Position numbers and translations under genes: made by a program. The notes beneath the pieces are model-generated. The model did not search any database and was not told where the DNA came from. It was given only the letters and a program-made list of their open reading frames with translations. This document shows positions 8,364 to 17,282 of a stretch of DNA of 64,000 nucleotides, in pieces; the stretch's first letter is position 1, and every line of letters begins with the position of its first letter. The stretch comes from Ornithinibacillus bavariensis (GTDB lineage Bacteria > Bacillota > Bacilli > Bacillales > Amphibacillaceae): the NCBI RefSeq assembly GCF_050433565.1, contig NZ_JBNPWZ010000007.1, positions 107,260-171,259 on the forward strand, in the 5' to 3' direction.

Positions 8364-9278
8364 CTATTTCCTAAATAATTTTTCCACAAGGATTTGGGAC
8401 TTCAACCCTTCCTGTCCATCGACAAGTGGTTTCATATCGTTTATGATACAGCCGATGAAATGTTCAACTGCTGCTTCAAATCCTTTCTGGTGCAGGATGG
8501 TTGCCCAAGAAGGTGCCGTTTGTATGGTATGTTTACCGTCCTCTAAGATGTCCATCACTTGTAGATTTTGAACCTGAATAATCCGTCCATTGGTAAGTAA
8601 TCGTAATTGCTCCAAATCCACCCCAGCTTTTCGATGCATCGATATAGTAAATGTTGCTCCATTCTTTCCTTCGAACACATGCTGTGCATATACCAAATGC
8701 TGTTCACGATTGATATCTAGCCTTTGATAGGCCAGTGTCACCTCATCATCCTGAAACCATCGGATAAAATCAACTGCATGAATATAATCATCGAGCATAG
8801 TAAAACGGTAATCAACTGGACCAATCCCATTCTCTCGATGCTTTTCAAAGGAAAGAGCAGAAAGACTTCCCTTCCTTTCTTTTGCTTCTACATACATTGG
8901 TGCAAATCGCCGGTTAAATCCAACCATTAGCTTTCTACCGCTTTTATCACTCAATTCCACTAACCTTTCTGCTTCTTCTAGTGTCGCCGCTAGTGGCTTG
9001 TCTACATATACATCTTTCCCGTGCTGTAGAAGGGTAGAGACCACCTCAAAATGCGACTCTGTTGAGCTATGTACAAACACTGCGTCACAAGCCTGAATCA
9101 GAGCTGACATAGTAGAAAAATCCTCAATTCGGTATTGCTGACAAATTCTTTTTCGCTTTATCGAATTGGGTGAATATGCACCGACAAACTGCCAGCTTTT
9201 TTCGTTTGTTAAAATTGGTAAATATGCTTTTTGTGCTATCCCACCTAACCCTACCATGCCGATTCTTGGCCGATTCAT
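8364..9278 (-). CDS. Gfo/Idh/MocA family NAD(P)-dependent oxidoreductase
   Basis: Cytosolic oxidoreductase of the glucose-fructose oxidoreductase/inositol dehydrogenase family, 304 aa. The Rossmann motif GMVGLGGIAQKAYLP is at the N-terminus and the catalytic EKP-type motif appears as DVYVDKPLAATLEEA. The C-terminal half is an alpha/beta substrate domain. GGGGAG overlaps a GTG at 9287, and ATG 9278 lies 8 nt after it, so 9278 is chosen. A second, distantly related member lies 211 bp upstream on the same strand; that gap has no clear terminator. Family members act on sugars, inositols or related polyols; the substrate cannot be assigned here. Confidence 0.88.
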   Translation of the reverse strand: MNRPRIGMVGLGGIAQKAYLPILTNEKSWQFVGAYSPNSIKRKRICQQYRIEDFSTMSALIQACDAVFVHSSTESHFEVVSTLLQHGKDVYVDKPLAATLEEAERLVELSDKSGRKLMVGFNRRFAPMYVEAKERKGSLSALSFEKHRENGIGPVDYRFTMLDDYIHAVDFIRWFQDDEVTLAYQRLDINREQHLVYAQHVFEGKNGATFTISMHRKAGVDLEQLRLLTNGRIIQVQNLQVMDILEDGKHTIQTAPSWATILHQKGFEAAVEHFIGCIINDMKPLVDGQEGLKSQILVEKLFRK

Positions 9279-9489
9279 CCCAACCACTCCCCAAAGGATT
9301 AATTATATCGCTATATTCTTTCATGTGTATTTTAAAAGAGTATAAGTACTTATATGTACATAGAAGCAGGAGGAACTATTTTTGCATGTGCAGTACACTA
9401 AATGCTGATTTAAATACCACAGCACTGGTTAGAATATCTATTTAATACACGCTTGTCCTCCATCATAATAGGTTCACTATATCAATAAT

Positions 9490-10464
9490 TTACCTATCAG
9501 CCGCATAAATAATGCCACAATCTTTCCGTACCTTTTCCGTAATTGCTAAGACTTGTTGGCTGATCTCTTTCAGCCGCTTGTATGTTAATTGATCATTGTT
9601 CTTAATCATATTGACAAAGCTTTCAACCTCATAATACATATCGAGATGCTGGTGTTTTTCAGTTAAAATGTGCTCACCGGCAGGATCCATCCATGTAATC
9701 GTTGAAAGTGTACCAAGATCATCGATGACAAATGTTCCCTCTTCTCCTTGAATTTCTGATGGATTGTATGAGGTTGCTATTTTGGAACATAAGATGGTAC
9801 AAATAAAATCTGAATATCGTAATACTAAAGTACCGCCACCGTCTACACCGGTTCGAATAATGGAAGGGTAATATGTCGCATCCACTGGCTCTCCAAATAA
9901 GGCAACAGCAAGCGCGAGTGGATAAACACCCAAATCAACTAAAGCCCCACCAGAGTAATTTAACGAGAATATATTTGGTTCCTCTCCTTTTCGAACATTA
10001 TCGTATCGAGAAGAATACTTCGAATAGTTCAGGACTGAACCTCGCAATTTCCCTGCCTTTTCTAGGTTTTCCCGTAGTACTTTGAAACCTGGCATATGTA
10101 TATTCCGCATAGCTTCTATTAAGAAAACACCATTCTCCTCTGCAGCTGCAAACGCTTGATCCAACTCTTTACGGTTTGAGAAAATGGGTTTCTCACAAAT
10201 GACATGCTTTTTATGTCGTAAACATAGCATTGCCTGTTCGAAATGCAAGGAATTTGGAGAAGCTATATACACACAATCAATATCACTTTTTACAAATTCT
10301 TCAAGACTAGTAAAGTACTCCTTAGCACCGTGACGCTCCGCAAAATCCTTAGCCTTCACGCCTGTCCGGGAATATACGGATTGTAGCGTTAATTCTCCAT
10401 GTTCCTTTGCAGACTCTATAAAAGCACTCGTAATCCAATTTGTTCCTATTGTTCCTAGCTTCAT
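9490..10464 (-). CDS. Gfo/Idh/MocA family oxidoreductase (second copy)
   Basis: A 324-aa dehydrogenase of the same superfamily as the next gene but of a different branch. The N-terminal nucleotide site KLGTIGTNWITSAFIESA has a degenerate glycine pattern (GxxGTNWI), typical of the YulF-like branch. The catalytic region is HVICEKPIFSNRKE, and the C-terminal part has LNYSGGALVDLGVYPLALAVALFG, common in this branch. ATG 10464 is followed at once by the Rossmann strand, so the start is well fixed. It may be co-transcribed with the downstream gene. The substrate is unknown. Confidence 0.87.
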   Translation of the reverse strand: MKLGTIGTNWITSAFIESAKEHGELTLQSVYSRTGVKAKDFAERHGAKEYFTSLEEFVKSDIDCVYIASPNSLHFEQAMLCLRHKKHVICEKPIFSNRKELDQAFAAAEENGVFLIEAMRNIHMPGFKVLRENLEKAGKLRGSVLNYSKYSSRYDNVRKGEEPNIFSLNYSGGALVDLGVYPLALAVALFGEPVDATYYPSIIRTGVDGGGTLVLRYSDFICTILCSKIATSYNPSEIQGEEGTFVIDDLGTLSTITWMDPAGEHILTEKHQHLDMYYEVESFVNMIKNNDQLTYKRLKEISQQVLAITEKVRKDCGIIYAADR

Positions 10465-10566
10465 ATAAACCCTACTTTCTTATGGGAAATTTAGTGTATC
10501 ATCTCTGTATCTCTGATTCTACCTCACTTCTCCATTTAAGAAAACCTCACATGTTCAGCAATAGAA

Positions 10567-10596
10567 ATAGACGCCCCAAAATGGATGAGCGCCTAT
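10567..10596 (-). terminator. Weak terminator after the GerPA/GerPF-like gene
   Basis: On the minus strand ATAGGCGC pairs with GCGTCTAT (one G-T pair) and is followed by TTCTATT. It begins 9 nt after the stop at 10605. Confidence 0.4.
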
Positions 10597-10604
10597 ACTT
10601 AGAT

Positions 10605-10823
10605 TTACAGTATACTATTTTTTTGTGAATTCGAATCAATTAAATCAGGGTCATATACACTAGTCATCGGAATATTAAATGTTGTTAGATCCCCATTTTC
10701 TTCTCCAAAGCCCTGATTTCGTTTTGTTGATAAAAAGCATCCCGCCTGCTGTACAGGACCAAAGCTAAGGGTGGCTGCTCGGTCCATAACATTAACCTTA
10801 AACCCAAGAATATTTACTACCAT
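10605..10823 (-). CDS. Small GerPA/GerPF-like spore germination protein
   Basis: The C-terminal 72 residues from ATG 10823 have the size and shape of GerPA/GerPF proteins, which sit in the spore coat and help germinants reach their receptors. They show an N-terminal hydrophobic strand, a central Gly/Asn-rich part (KRNQGFGEENGD) and an ending like SVYDPDLIDSNSQK, matching the family's DPD-x-D/I-D tail. The frame stays open to an ATG at 10958, which would give 117 aa, but that ATG has no ribosome binding site and lies in the promoter area of the divergent gene. The 45 extra residues do not look like the family. The family call is moderate. Confidence 0.55.
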   Translation of the reverse strand: MVVNILGFKVNVMDRAATLSFGPVQQAGCFLSTKRNQGFGEENGDLTTFNIPMTSVYDPDLIDSNSQKNSIL

Positions 10824-10977
10824 TGGTGCAAAGTTCACCCAACATTCACGAAAGTCTTTTTCACTTTTGACATCATTTTCATAATTTAGTTTAATACATG
10901 TATTATCTAAGGTAGAATATATCACATAATCACAAAATACTTTTTGAAAAATAATCATAACTAGAGAGGTTTTTAGT

Positions 10978-11295
10978 ATGAAGAAATTGGCTATTGTATC
11001 GTCTTTATTATTATTATTATCGCTAGGTGTAATTGGCTACTTTTACTATCAAGATTATAAAACAGGTGCAATTGAAGAGCGTGAAGAATTATTAGTAGCA
11101 ACCACAAATGATTTATTTCATAACAGAGGAATTTATTTAGATGAAATCGAGAGCATTAAAGCCTATAAAGGGACTACAGGAGTTTATCCTTTCAACTATT
11201 TCGTAGTCGTTGTTTTAAAGGATAATAGAGAATTTTACTATGAATGGAAGGATAAAGAAAAAAGTAAAGTAAAATATAACGAATCCTTTAATTAA
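10978..11295 (+). CDS. DUF3139-type small membrane-anchored or secreted protein
   Basis: A 105-aa protein with one N-terminal hydrophobic segment (about residues 4-24) and a charged soluble domain ending in FVVVVLKDNREFYYEWKDKEK. This is the layout of the DUF3139 family, common in bacilli and of unknown function. AGAGAGG precedes ATG 10978. No partner gene lies on the same strand. The hydrophobic segment lacks a clear lipobox, so it is either a signal anchor or a cleaved signal. Confidence 0.7.
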   Translation: MKKLAIVSSLLLLLSLGVIGYFYYQDYKTGAIEEREELLVATTNDLFHNRGIYLDEIESIKAYKGTTGVYPFNYFVVVVLKDNREFYYEWKDKEKSKVKYNESFN

Positions 11296-11371
11296 ATAGA
11301 AGTAAGTAATAAATCTATTAAAGAGAAGCTTCCTTTTTACTATAACTAGCCAGTTCATTAAATGAACAAAA

Positions 11372-11408
11372 AGCCCTCTGCATCCTGAAATTTAAGATGC
11401 AGTGGGCT
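11372..11408 (-). terminator. Terminator, minus strand, downstream of aspA
   Basis: The stem AGCCCACTGCATC/GATGCAGAGGGCT (one mismatch) reads on the minus strand and runs into GGGCTTTTTGTTC. It lies 170 bp after the aspA stop, with nothing recognisable between. Confidence 0.75.
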
Positions 11409-11578
11409 CAATTTAATAAAATCGCATAAATTTATCAAACTCCGAACAATGGAAGGCTTCACTTTTAGCCTGCTCCGAAGGCTCCATGAGAGTCTACGTC
11501 TTATTTCTAGAGCTAATTTCATTCATTGTTCGTTTACTACAATAATTCTGTTAGTTATATCCCCAACTGTTCCCCATT

Positions 11579-13009
11579 TCACTTGTTGTTCAACAAACTA
11601 GCACCCGCTATTCCCGGATGTGTCATTTCATACGGATCAAGGATTAGATTTAGCTGTTCTTCTGATAAGACACCGTATCGTAAGCATAATTCACGGACTG
11701 GTTCTCCACTGGATATTGCCTCAGAAGCAATTTTCGCTGCAAGCTCATACCCAATATGTGGATTCACCGCCGTAATAACACCAACACTCTTTTCCACATA
11801 CTCCTTTAAACGCTCTTCATTCGCTTTTATTCCTCGTAAACAATGATCCGTGAATGTACGGAATGCATTGTTCATGATGCTAATGGATTGTAGCAAATTA
11901 AATACAAGTACAGGCTCCATCACATTGAGCTCAAGCTGACCAGCTTCAGACGCAAGGCCAATCGTATGGTCATTGCCAATAACCTGAAATGCTACCTGAT
12001 TGATTAGCTCTGCCATAACTGGATTCACTTTTCCTGGCATAATGGATGAACCAGGCTGTCTTGCAGGTAATGTGATTTCTCCTAAGCCCGTTCTTGGACC
12101 AGAGGCCATTAAACGGAGATCATTGGCGATTTTTGACATATTCATCATACTAATCTTTAATGCTGCTGATACTTCTGTATAGGCATCTGTATTTTGTGTC
12201 GCATCGACAAGATTTTCTGTGCCAGTTACAGGTAACCCACTTATTTCGGATAAATACTTTAAGACATTCTCAATATAGCTAGGGTCCGCGTTTAAACCCG
12301 TACCTACAGCGGTTGCCCCCATGTTTAGTTCATACAAATGCTGACGTGATTGCTTAATCCGCTTAATATCACGTGAAATAACACGGCCATATGCATCAAA
12401 CTCCTGCCCAAGGCGAATAGGAACCGCATCCTGAAGATGTGTACGACCCATTTTAATTACATCACTAAATTCATTTGCCTTCTGCTGGAAGACTAGCTGC
12501 ATCTCTTCCATTGTAAGTGTTAGCTTCTCAATCATATTGAGTACAGCTATATGAATAGCAGTTGGAAATGCATCATTCGTTGATTGGGACATATTGACAT
12601 GCGTATTCGGACTGCAAAACGTATAATTTCCTTTTTCCTTCCCTAAGAGCTCAATCGCACGGTTAGCAATTACCTCATTCACATTCATATTAATGGAAGT
12701 ACCTGCTCCACCTTGGATAGGGTCAACAATAATCTGATCATGCCATTTCCCTTCCATTAATTCACTTGCAGCTTGAACAATCGCTTCGCCAACATCGGAA
12801 TGAAGGCGCTTACTTTCCATATTAGCAAGTGCTGCTGCTTTCTTCACAATTGCCATTGCTTTAATTAGTTCTTCATGAATTCGATACCCTGTTATCGGGA
12901 AGTTTTCAACGGCTCTTAAGGTTTGGATACCATAATAAGCATCTGCTGGGACCTCTTTTTCCCCTAAAAAGTCCTTTTCGATACGTGTTTTTTCTATTGT
13001 GAGTGTCAT
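11579..13009 (-). CDS. aspA: Aspartate ammonia-lyase (aspartase)
   Basis: Converts L-aspartate to fumarate and ammonia in the cytosol. The 476-aa protein matches Bacillus AnsB/AspA almost throughout, with FPITGY near residue 37, GGAGTSINMN (100-109), the SQSTND substrate loop (141-146), GRTHLQDA (188-195) and the mobile catalytic loop GSSIMPGKVNP (320-330). These residues favour aspartase over fumarase. AGAGGAG precedes ATG 13009. It is monocistronic with its own terminator; in B. subtilis the enzyme is paired with asparaginase AnsA, which is absent here. The next operon upstream (cidAB-like) ends in its own terminator. Confidence 0.95.
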   Translation of the reverse strand: MTLTIEKTRIEKDFLGEKEVPADAYYGIQTLRAVENFPITGYRIHEELIKAMAIVKKAAALANMESKRLHSDVGEAIVQAASELMEGKWHDQIIVDPIQGGAGTSINMNVNEVIANRAIELLGKEKGNYTFCSPNTHVNMSQSTNDAFPTAIHIAVLNMIEKLTLTMEEMQLVFQQKANEFSDVIKMGRTHLQDAVPIRLGQEFDAYGRVISRDIKRIKQSRQHLYELNMGATAVGTGLNADPSYIENVLKYLSEISGLPVTGTENLVDATQNTDAYTEVSAALKISMMNMSKIANDLRLMASGPRTGLGEITLPARQPGSSIMPGKVNPVMAELINQVAFQVIGNDHTIGLASEAGQLELNVMEPVLVFNLLQSISIMNNAFRTFTDHCLRGIKANEERLKEYVEKSVGVITAVNPHIGYELAAKIASEAISSGEPVRELCLRYGVLSEEQLNLILDPYEMTHPGIAGASLLNNK

Positions 13010-13173
13010 ATAATATCTCCTCTACATCCACCAATAATATAAGTCTATAAAAACAAAAATCATTGTCTACGAGGCTAATTATAGAACTTCATGAGGAAAA
13101 AGCAAGATAAAAATTTCAATTAACTTATTTTTCTAGTTTGTATTCTTCTCGCCTACTTAAAATTAATAAAAAA

Positions 13174-13194
13174 GAGACAGACAAATGCTGTCCC
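13174..13194 (-). terminator. Terminator after the cidB-like gene
   Basis: On the minus strand GGGACAG and CTGTCTC (one G-T pair) form a short stem with a 7-nt loop, followed directly by TTTTTTA. It begins 3 nt after the stop of the LrgB/CidB-like gene. Confidence 0.75.
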
Positions 13195-13196
13195 TC

Positions 13197-13871
13197 CTAT
13201 AAATACGGAATCAACCATATCCCCCATACTAGCGTGATTAATGCTGCAAATATCATGGCTAAAGAAGAAAATGTTCCTTCCTGTTTTCCATATTCCATTG
13301 CCTTATTCGTACCGACACCGTGTGCACCCATTCCGAGTGCAAGTCCCTTGGCAATAGGTGTTTGAATAGACAGCCATCGAAGTACAGTTGGTCCTACAAT
13401 ACCACCAACAACTCCAGTAATGATTACAAAAACGGTCGTTAATGTTGGTAGACCTCCTATCTCCTTCGACACCTCAATTGCTATTGGGGTTGTGATTGAC
13501 CTTGGGAGAATCGAGATACTAAAGTCATAGCTAAGACGAATAAGCTTGGACAAAACAAACGTAGAAAAGATAGCTACTAACGTTCCAGTTATGATACTAA
13601 CTAATATGGTACCGATATTTTTTCGAACTACCGCTATATTTTTATAAATCGGTACGGCAAATGCAACAGTGGCTGGTCCTAGAAGATGTGACAGAACTTT
13701 CGAGTACTCCATATACTGGTCTGCTGTTACATGTGTCAAAGATATCATCACAATCAATAAGATTGGAGAAAGTAATAATGGGTGAAAAAATGGGATGTTC
13801 CATTTTGAATATACTTTCTTGGAAAGAAGATAGATCAAATAAGTGGCTACTGTATACACGATTATCATCAT
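13197..13871 (-). CDS. LrgB/CidB family membrane protein
   Basis: A 224-aa polytopic membrane protein of the LrgB family (about 6-7 segments). It shows the conserved LPRSITTPIAIEVSKEIGG and GLALGMGAHGVGTNKAMEYG signatures. Family members work with an LrgA/CidA partner in murein hydrolase or autolysis control and, in B. subtilis PftAB, in pyruvate transport. The ATG overlaps the stop of the LrgA/CidA gene by 4 nt (ATGA), indicating translational coupling. With the upstream LysR regulator, the context favours the Cid type (B. subtilis ywbG) over the LytST-controlled Lrg type. Confidence 0.88.
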   Translation of the reverse strand: MMIIVYTVATYLIYLLSKKVYSKWNIPFFHPLLLSPILLIVMISLTHVTADQYMEYSKVLSHLLGPATVAFAVPIYKNIAVVRKNIGTILVSIITGTLVAIFSTFVLSKLIRLSYDFSISILPRSITTPIAIEVSKEIGGLPTLTTVFVIITGVVGGIVGPTVLRWLSIQTPIAKGLALGMGAHGVGTNKAMEYGKQEGTFSSLAMIFAALITLVWGIWLIPYL

Positions 13872-14239
13872 GATGATCTTCTCCCTTTCCTAACTGCAAT
13901 TTTATCTGCAGTTAATGCTGTTAAACCCATTACAATGATCGTACTTACTGTGATTAGCACTACTATTTCTAAGCCCTGCAGGCTGATTATTTGTTGATAA
14001 TTTACAATACCGACAGCTGAAGGAATAAAGAACAATAATAGCTCCGCCATCAACCAGCCCGCTCCTTGTTCCACCCATTCTAGTTTTACAATATGGAAAA
14101 GTAGAGCCAAAAATAATAAAAGTAATCCATACATCGATGACGGAATAGGTGATGGAATAATATGCTTTAACATAATTCCTAAAAACAAAAATACATGCAA
14201 AAATAATACCTGTATGATAATGACTCCTAGTTTTTTCAT
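13868..14239 (-). CDS. LrgA/CidA family holin-like membrane protein
   Basis: A 123-aa small membrane protein with four hydrophobic segments. It has the family signature SPIPSSMYGLLLLFLALLF in the second segment region and LLLFFIPSAVGIV in the third. LrgA/CidA proteins are holin-like and act with LrgB/CidB in autolysis control or small-acid transport. It overlaps the CidB-like gene by 4 nt and lies 112 nt downstream of a CidR-like LysR gene, so all three probably form one unit or the regulator acts on the gap. Confidence 0.88.
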   Translation of the reverse strand: MKKLGVIIIQVLFLHVFLFLGIMLKHIIPSPIPSSMYGLLLLFLALLFHIVKLEWVEQGAGWLMAELLLFFIPSAVGIVNYQQIISLQGLEIVVLITVSTIIVMGLTALTADKIAVRKGRRSS

Positions 14240-14351
14240 GATAAAACTTCCTTTGTGATAAATGCTTTATATTTCATTCACTAAGAGTCATATTACGCCG
14301 TTATTTGCCATTCGTAAAATACATATTTGGAATAGTTTTCATTACTTTTAG

Positions 14352-15233
14352 TTATAGCCTGTCTTGAACAATAAAATCAATAAATGTTCTTCCAGCATGA
14401 GAAATATATCTTCCCTTTTTCGTAATAACAGCCAATCTCCACATAATCGTGGGTTTTAAACTGACAATATTAATATCCTTCGCAAATAGACGATTACAGA
14501 TGGACCTTGGCAATATGGACAACCCTAAATTCGCTGCAACCATCTCAGACATCAAATCCCATTGAGAGCTCTTAAATAATATCTTTGGCTCAAAGCCTGC
14601 AGTAATATAAAAGTGGTTACGAATAATTTTATTCAATGCAAATTCTTCATGATAAAAAATAAACTCTTCATCCTTTAGATCCTTTATGTATACCTCTTTA
14701 CGATTCGCTAAAGGATGATTTTTAGGAACCAGCAGTAGCATCTCTTCCTCCACAATAGGGTATACATTAAAGATAGCTTCATCTACCGGTAGCACGGCAA
14801 CACCTAGCTCAAACTCTTCCTCCTCCACACTTTTTACGACCCTTGCTCCACCATACTCGGTAATATCTAGCTTAATATTCGGGTAAGCATGGTGAAACTG
14901 TGCCATAACCTTGGGAAAAAACAAGCTACCGATGAAAGGCGGTAAGCCAATATTAAGCTGTCCGACTAACAAATTTGTTAAATCACTCAAGGTTAGCTTC
15001 ATTTCACCTACTAATCCTGTCATTTTACGAGCATACTCCAATACTACATTCCCTGCATCTGTTATATGGCTAGTCTTATTTGTTCGGATAAGCAATGTTG
15101 TACCAAGCTCTTCCTCTAATGCCTTAATAGACTTACTCAAAGCCGGCTGAGAAATATGAAGCTGCTCTGCCGCTTTCGTAATACTTTTATATTTGGCCAC
15201 TTCAATAAAATATGTTAATTGTCTTAGTTCCAA
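14352..15233 (-). CDS. LysR-type regulator, CidR-like
   Basis: A 293-aa LysR regulator: winged helix-turn-helix at residues 1-60 (TKAAEQLHISQPALSKSIKALEEELGTTLL) and a periplasmic-binding-like effector domain from about 90 on, with LGLSILPRSICNRLF near the C-terminus. It precedes the cidA- and cidB-like genes on the same strand, as CidR (YwbI) is associated with cidAB in bacilli and staphylococci, where it responds to acetate or overflow metabolism. The 112-bp gap to cidA contains AT-rich dyads suitable for LysR binding, for example near 14300. CidR identity rests on context and similarity. Confidence 0.83.
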   Translation of the reverse strand: MELRQLTYFIEVAKYKSITKAAEQLHISQPALSKSIKALEEELGTTLLIRTNKTSHITDAGNVVLEYARKMTGLVGEMKLTLSDLTNLLVGQLNIGLPPFIGSLFFPKVMAQFHHAYPNIKLDITEYGGARVVKSVEEEEFELGVAVLPVDEAIFNVYPIVEEEMLLLVPKNHPLANRKEVYIKDLKDEEFIFYHEEFALNKIIRNHFYITAGFEPKILFKSSQWDLMSEMVAANLGLSILPRSICNRLFAKDINIVSLKPTIMWRLAVITKKGRYISHAGRTFIDFIVQDRL

Positions 15234-15686
15234 AGCATAACCCCCTCTGTAATTGCAAACAACATGTTACACGAAATATCGTTATTTAACATCTATTACA
15301 ATTCATTATATTTCTTCCCCAAGTTAGTCTTATTCATCACAGCAAAGGATAGCCCATGTTAAAGACTTCAATGGAATGATGAGGTCGGAGCTTCTTTTTA
15401 TCAAGTTGTATTAAAATACATCGATCGCCTTATCAGGAATTTGAAATGAATTATGGTAATAACAAACATAGGAAAACAAATTAAAAGGCAAGAGCGCGAA
15501 ATAATACCGCACACTTGCCCAACTAACTTTCACTAAAAAAATCTATCTAATTCTTTAGGATTACCTTAAAATCCTAGCGACTATGCAACGTGTTAATCGT
15601 GTTGTATTTAGATTTAAATTTATAGAGAGTTATTTCACATTTTCTCTCATTATCTAAACTACGTAATCTTCCTATTAATATAACTA

Positions 15687-16943
15687 TTATTTGATCTCAA
15701 AATTAACTCTTTTTCCTTTAGAAATATCTGTTGCATCCTGGTTCCTAATTGGACCAATTTCTAGCTCGAAAGGTTTATCCTTCCAAATTTTCTCATACTG
15801 TTCTTTGTCCAGTGTATAGATTTGTAGATACTCGCCAGATTTACCAGCATCAATTAGGTCATCATAACTGTAATTAAGCAGCATGCCTTGATCAAACATA
15901 TATTGCAAACCATCATTAACAGTCAGCTTTGAAGTCATGGATGATAAGCCAATAGCGTCAGAGCCTTTATTATCTAGTGTGAATTTTACTGTCAGTAATA
16001 CAATTCCATTTTTAAAATCAACAAAACGAGGTGCCTCTACTTCATTTGGTGTAAACTCTGTAAACTGATAGCCATCTAAAGTGACTGTAACATCGCCTAA
16101 CTTTTCACTCTTTCCAATATTAGACTTTTCCTTCAGCATTTTCTTTACGCCCATGTCATCCGTTGTTACTCTGTCCTTATAAAAAGCTTCATTCGCAGTA
16201 ACTTTCTCTGCACCAGCAGCATTTAAGCTTAGTGTAAATTGACCAACCTTACCGATTGGATTACCAAAGTCACCCTTTACAGCTTCAGCAGCTGGAACCT
16301 CTACTGCTACAGTAGATACATCTAAAGCTTTATCGAAATGCGTTTCACCAAATGGGTATGTATAGTAACCTGTAACAGACTCACCTGCTTTTAATACGTA
16401 ATCATCTGACGGTGGTAATTTCGAATCAAGCTGCTCTTCTTCCGGCAATAAATCTCTATAATTATTATATGCCTTATCAGCACCAGTAAATGATAGATAA
16501 AAAGCAGGCATATAATAAACATCCTTATCCAATTCATTTGTTACTGTATATTTAGCAATGATGACGGCACCATTTGTCTCATCATTAAAAGGAATGCTGA
16601 AATCATCATGAAAATCATTAAGTTCAACTACTGTATATTCATCTAATGAAACAGAAACACCATCCATTTCATGAACCTGTGATTCTTTGTTCTCATAGAG
16701 AACCTTTGCAGTTCCTTCTGTTTCTTTCTCCATATAAGCAATTAACTCGGAGACATCACTAGCTTCACCTGCAGTGGTCTTAGTTTTATCCTTTTTTGGT
16801 TTTTCTTCTTTTGTCTCATCCTGTTTTTCTTCAGAGACACTTTCATTCTTATCTGTCTTTGTTTCTTTCTTGTCGCTCCCACAACCAGTAATAATGAATA
16901 ATGTTAGCATCATTGTAGCAAGGAGCATCCATATTCTAGCCAA
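15687..16943 (-). CDS. DUF5068-type lipoprotein with a charged linker
   Basis: A 418-aa surface lipoprotein. The likely start is TTG 16943 with GGAGG 11 nt upstream; the frame continues upstream to ATG 17063 but that extension lacks a ribosome binding site and would bury the signal peptide. The signal segment ends in the lipobox IITGC. A 40-residue Lys/Glu/Asp-rich linker follows, then two beta-rich domains (about 90-230 and 250-415), with SELIAYMEKETEGTAKVLYE and SIPFNDETNGAVIIAKYTV typical of DUF5068/DUF4352-like proteins. Function is unknown; related Ig-like domains are surface or stress exposed. The gene stands alone, and the 452-bp gap downstream (15234-15686) holds only weak hairpins, such as GGCAAG/CTTGCC at 15487-15519. 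Confidence 0.75.
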   Translation of the reverse strand: MARIWMLLATMMLTLFIITGCGSDKKETKTDKNESVSEEKQDETKEEKPKKDKTKTTAGEASDVSELIAYMEKETEGTAKVLYENKESQVHEMDGVSVSLDEYTVVELNDFHDDFSIPFNDETNGAVIIAKYTVTNELDKDVYYMPAFYLSFTGADKAYNNYRDLLPEEEQLDSKLPPSDDYVLKAGESVTGYYTYPFGETHFDKALDVSTVAVEVPAAEAVKGDFGNPIGKVGQFTLSLNAAGAEKVTANEAFYKDRVTTDDMGVKKMLKEKSNIGKSEKLGDVTVTLDGYQFTEFTPNEVEAPRFVDFKNGIVLLTVKFTLDNKGSDAIGLSSMTSKLTVNDGLQYMFDQGMLLNYSYDDLIDAGKSGEYLQIYTLDKEQYEKIWKDKPFELEIGPIRNQDATDISKGKRVNFEIK

Positions 16944-17217
16944 TATTTTCCAACCTCCATTTTCAACAAACTGATAACATTCTAACATATCAATCTTTTT
17001 AGTAATATAAGGAAAAAGTAGTGATTGATGAGAAAAAAGTTCTATTTCTAAGTCTATTGTCACGCGACTTTTGACTGATAATTGTAGCTAATTAACCCCA
17101 ATTTATCTTTTTTCTTATTTTTTTTATGAAATTGATAGATTCCATTGACTGATGGCATCATTCTTATAAAGCGCACGAAAATCCTTATGAAAGAAAATAA
17201 TTAATATTTTGAAATAA

Positions 17218-17226
17218 TGGTATAAT
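17218..17226 (+). promoter_or_regulatory. Extended -10 promoter for the BtrH-like/sigma gene cluster
   Basis: TGGTATAAT at 17218-17226 is a perfect extended -10 (TGN plus TATAAT), 57 nt before the BtrH-like start. A good -35 is not visible, as is usual for extended -10 promoters. Confidence 0.5.
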
Positions 17227-17282
17227 AGGGGAAATAATTGTGCGGTGACAAAGATTAGCATTAGTTAACGAGGTGAATAACA

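Noticed and set aside
9382..9441. A 19-codon ORF after AGGAGGAA on the plus strand between the two Gfo/Idh genes.
   Set aside because: Spacing from the ribosome binding site is 13 nt, the peptide has no features, and nothing else supports it.
15234..15686. A small gene or RNA in the 452-bp gap downstream of the lipoprotein gene.
   Set aside because: Only weak hairpins (for example 15487-15519) and no open frame with a ribosome binding site were seen; no riboswitch pattern was recognised.
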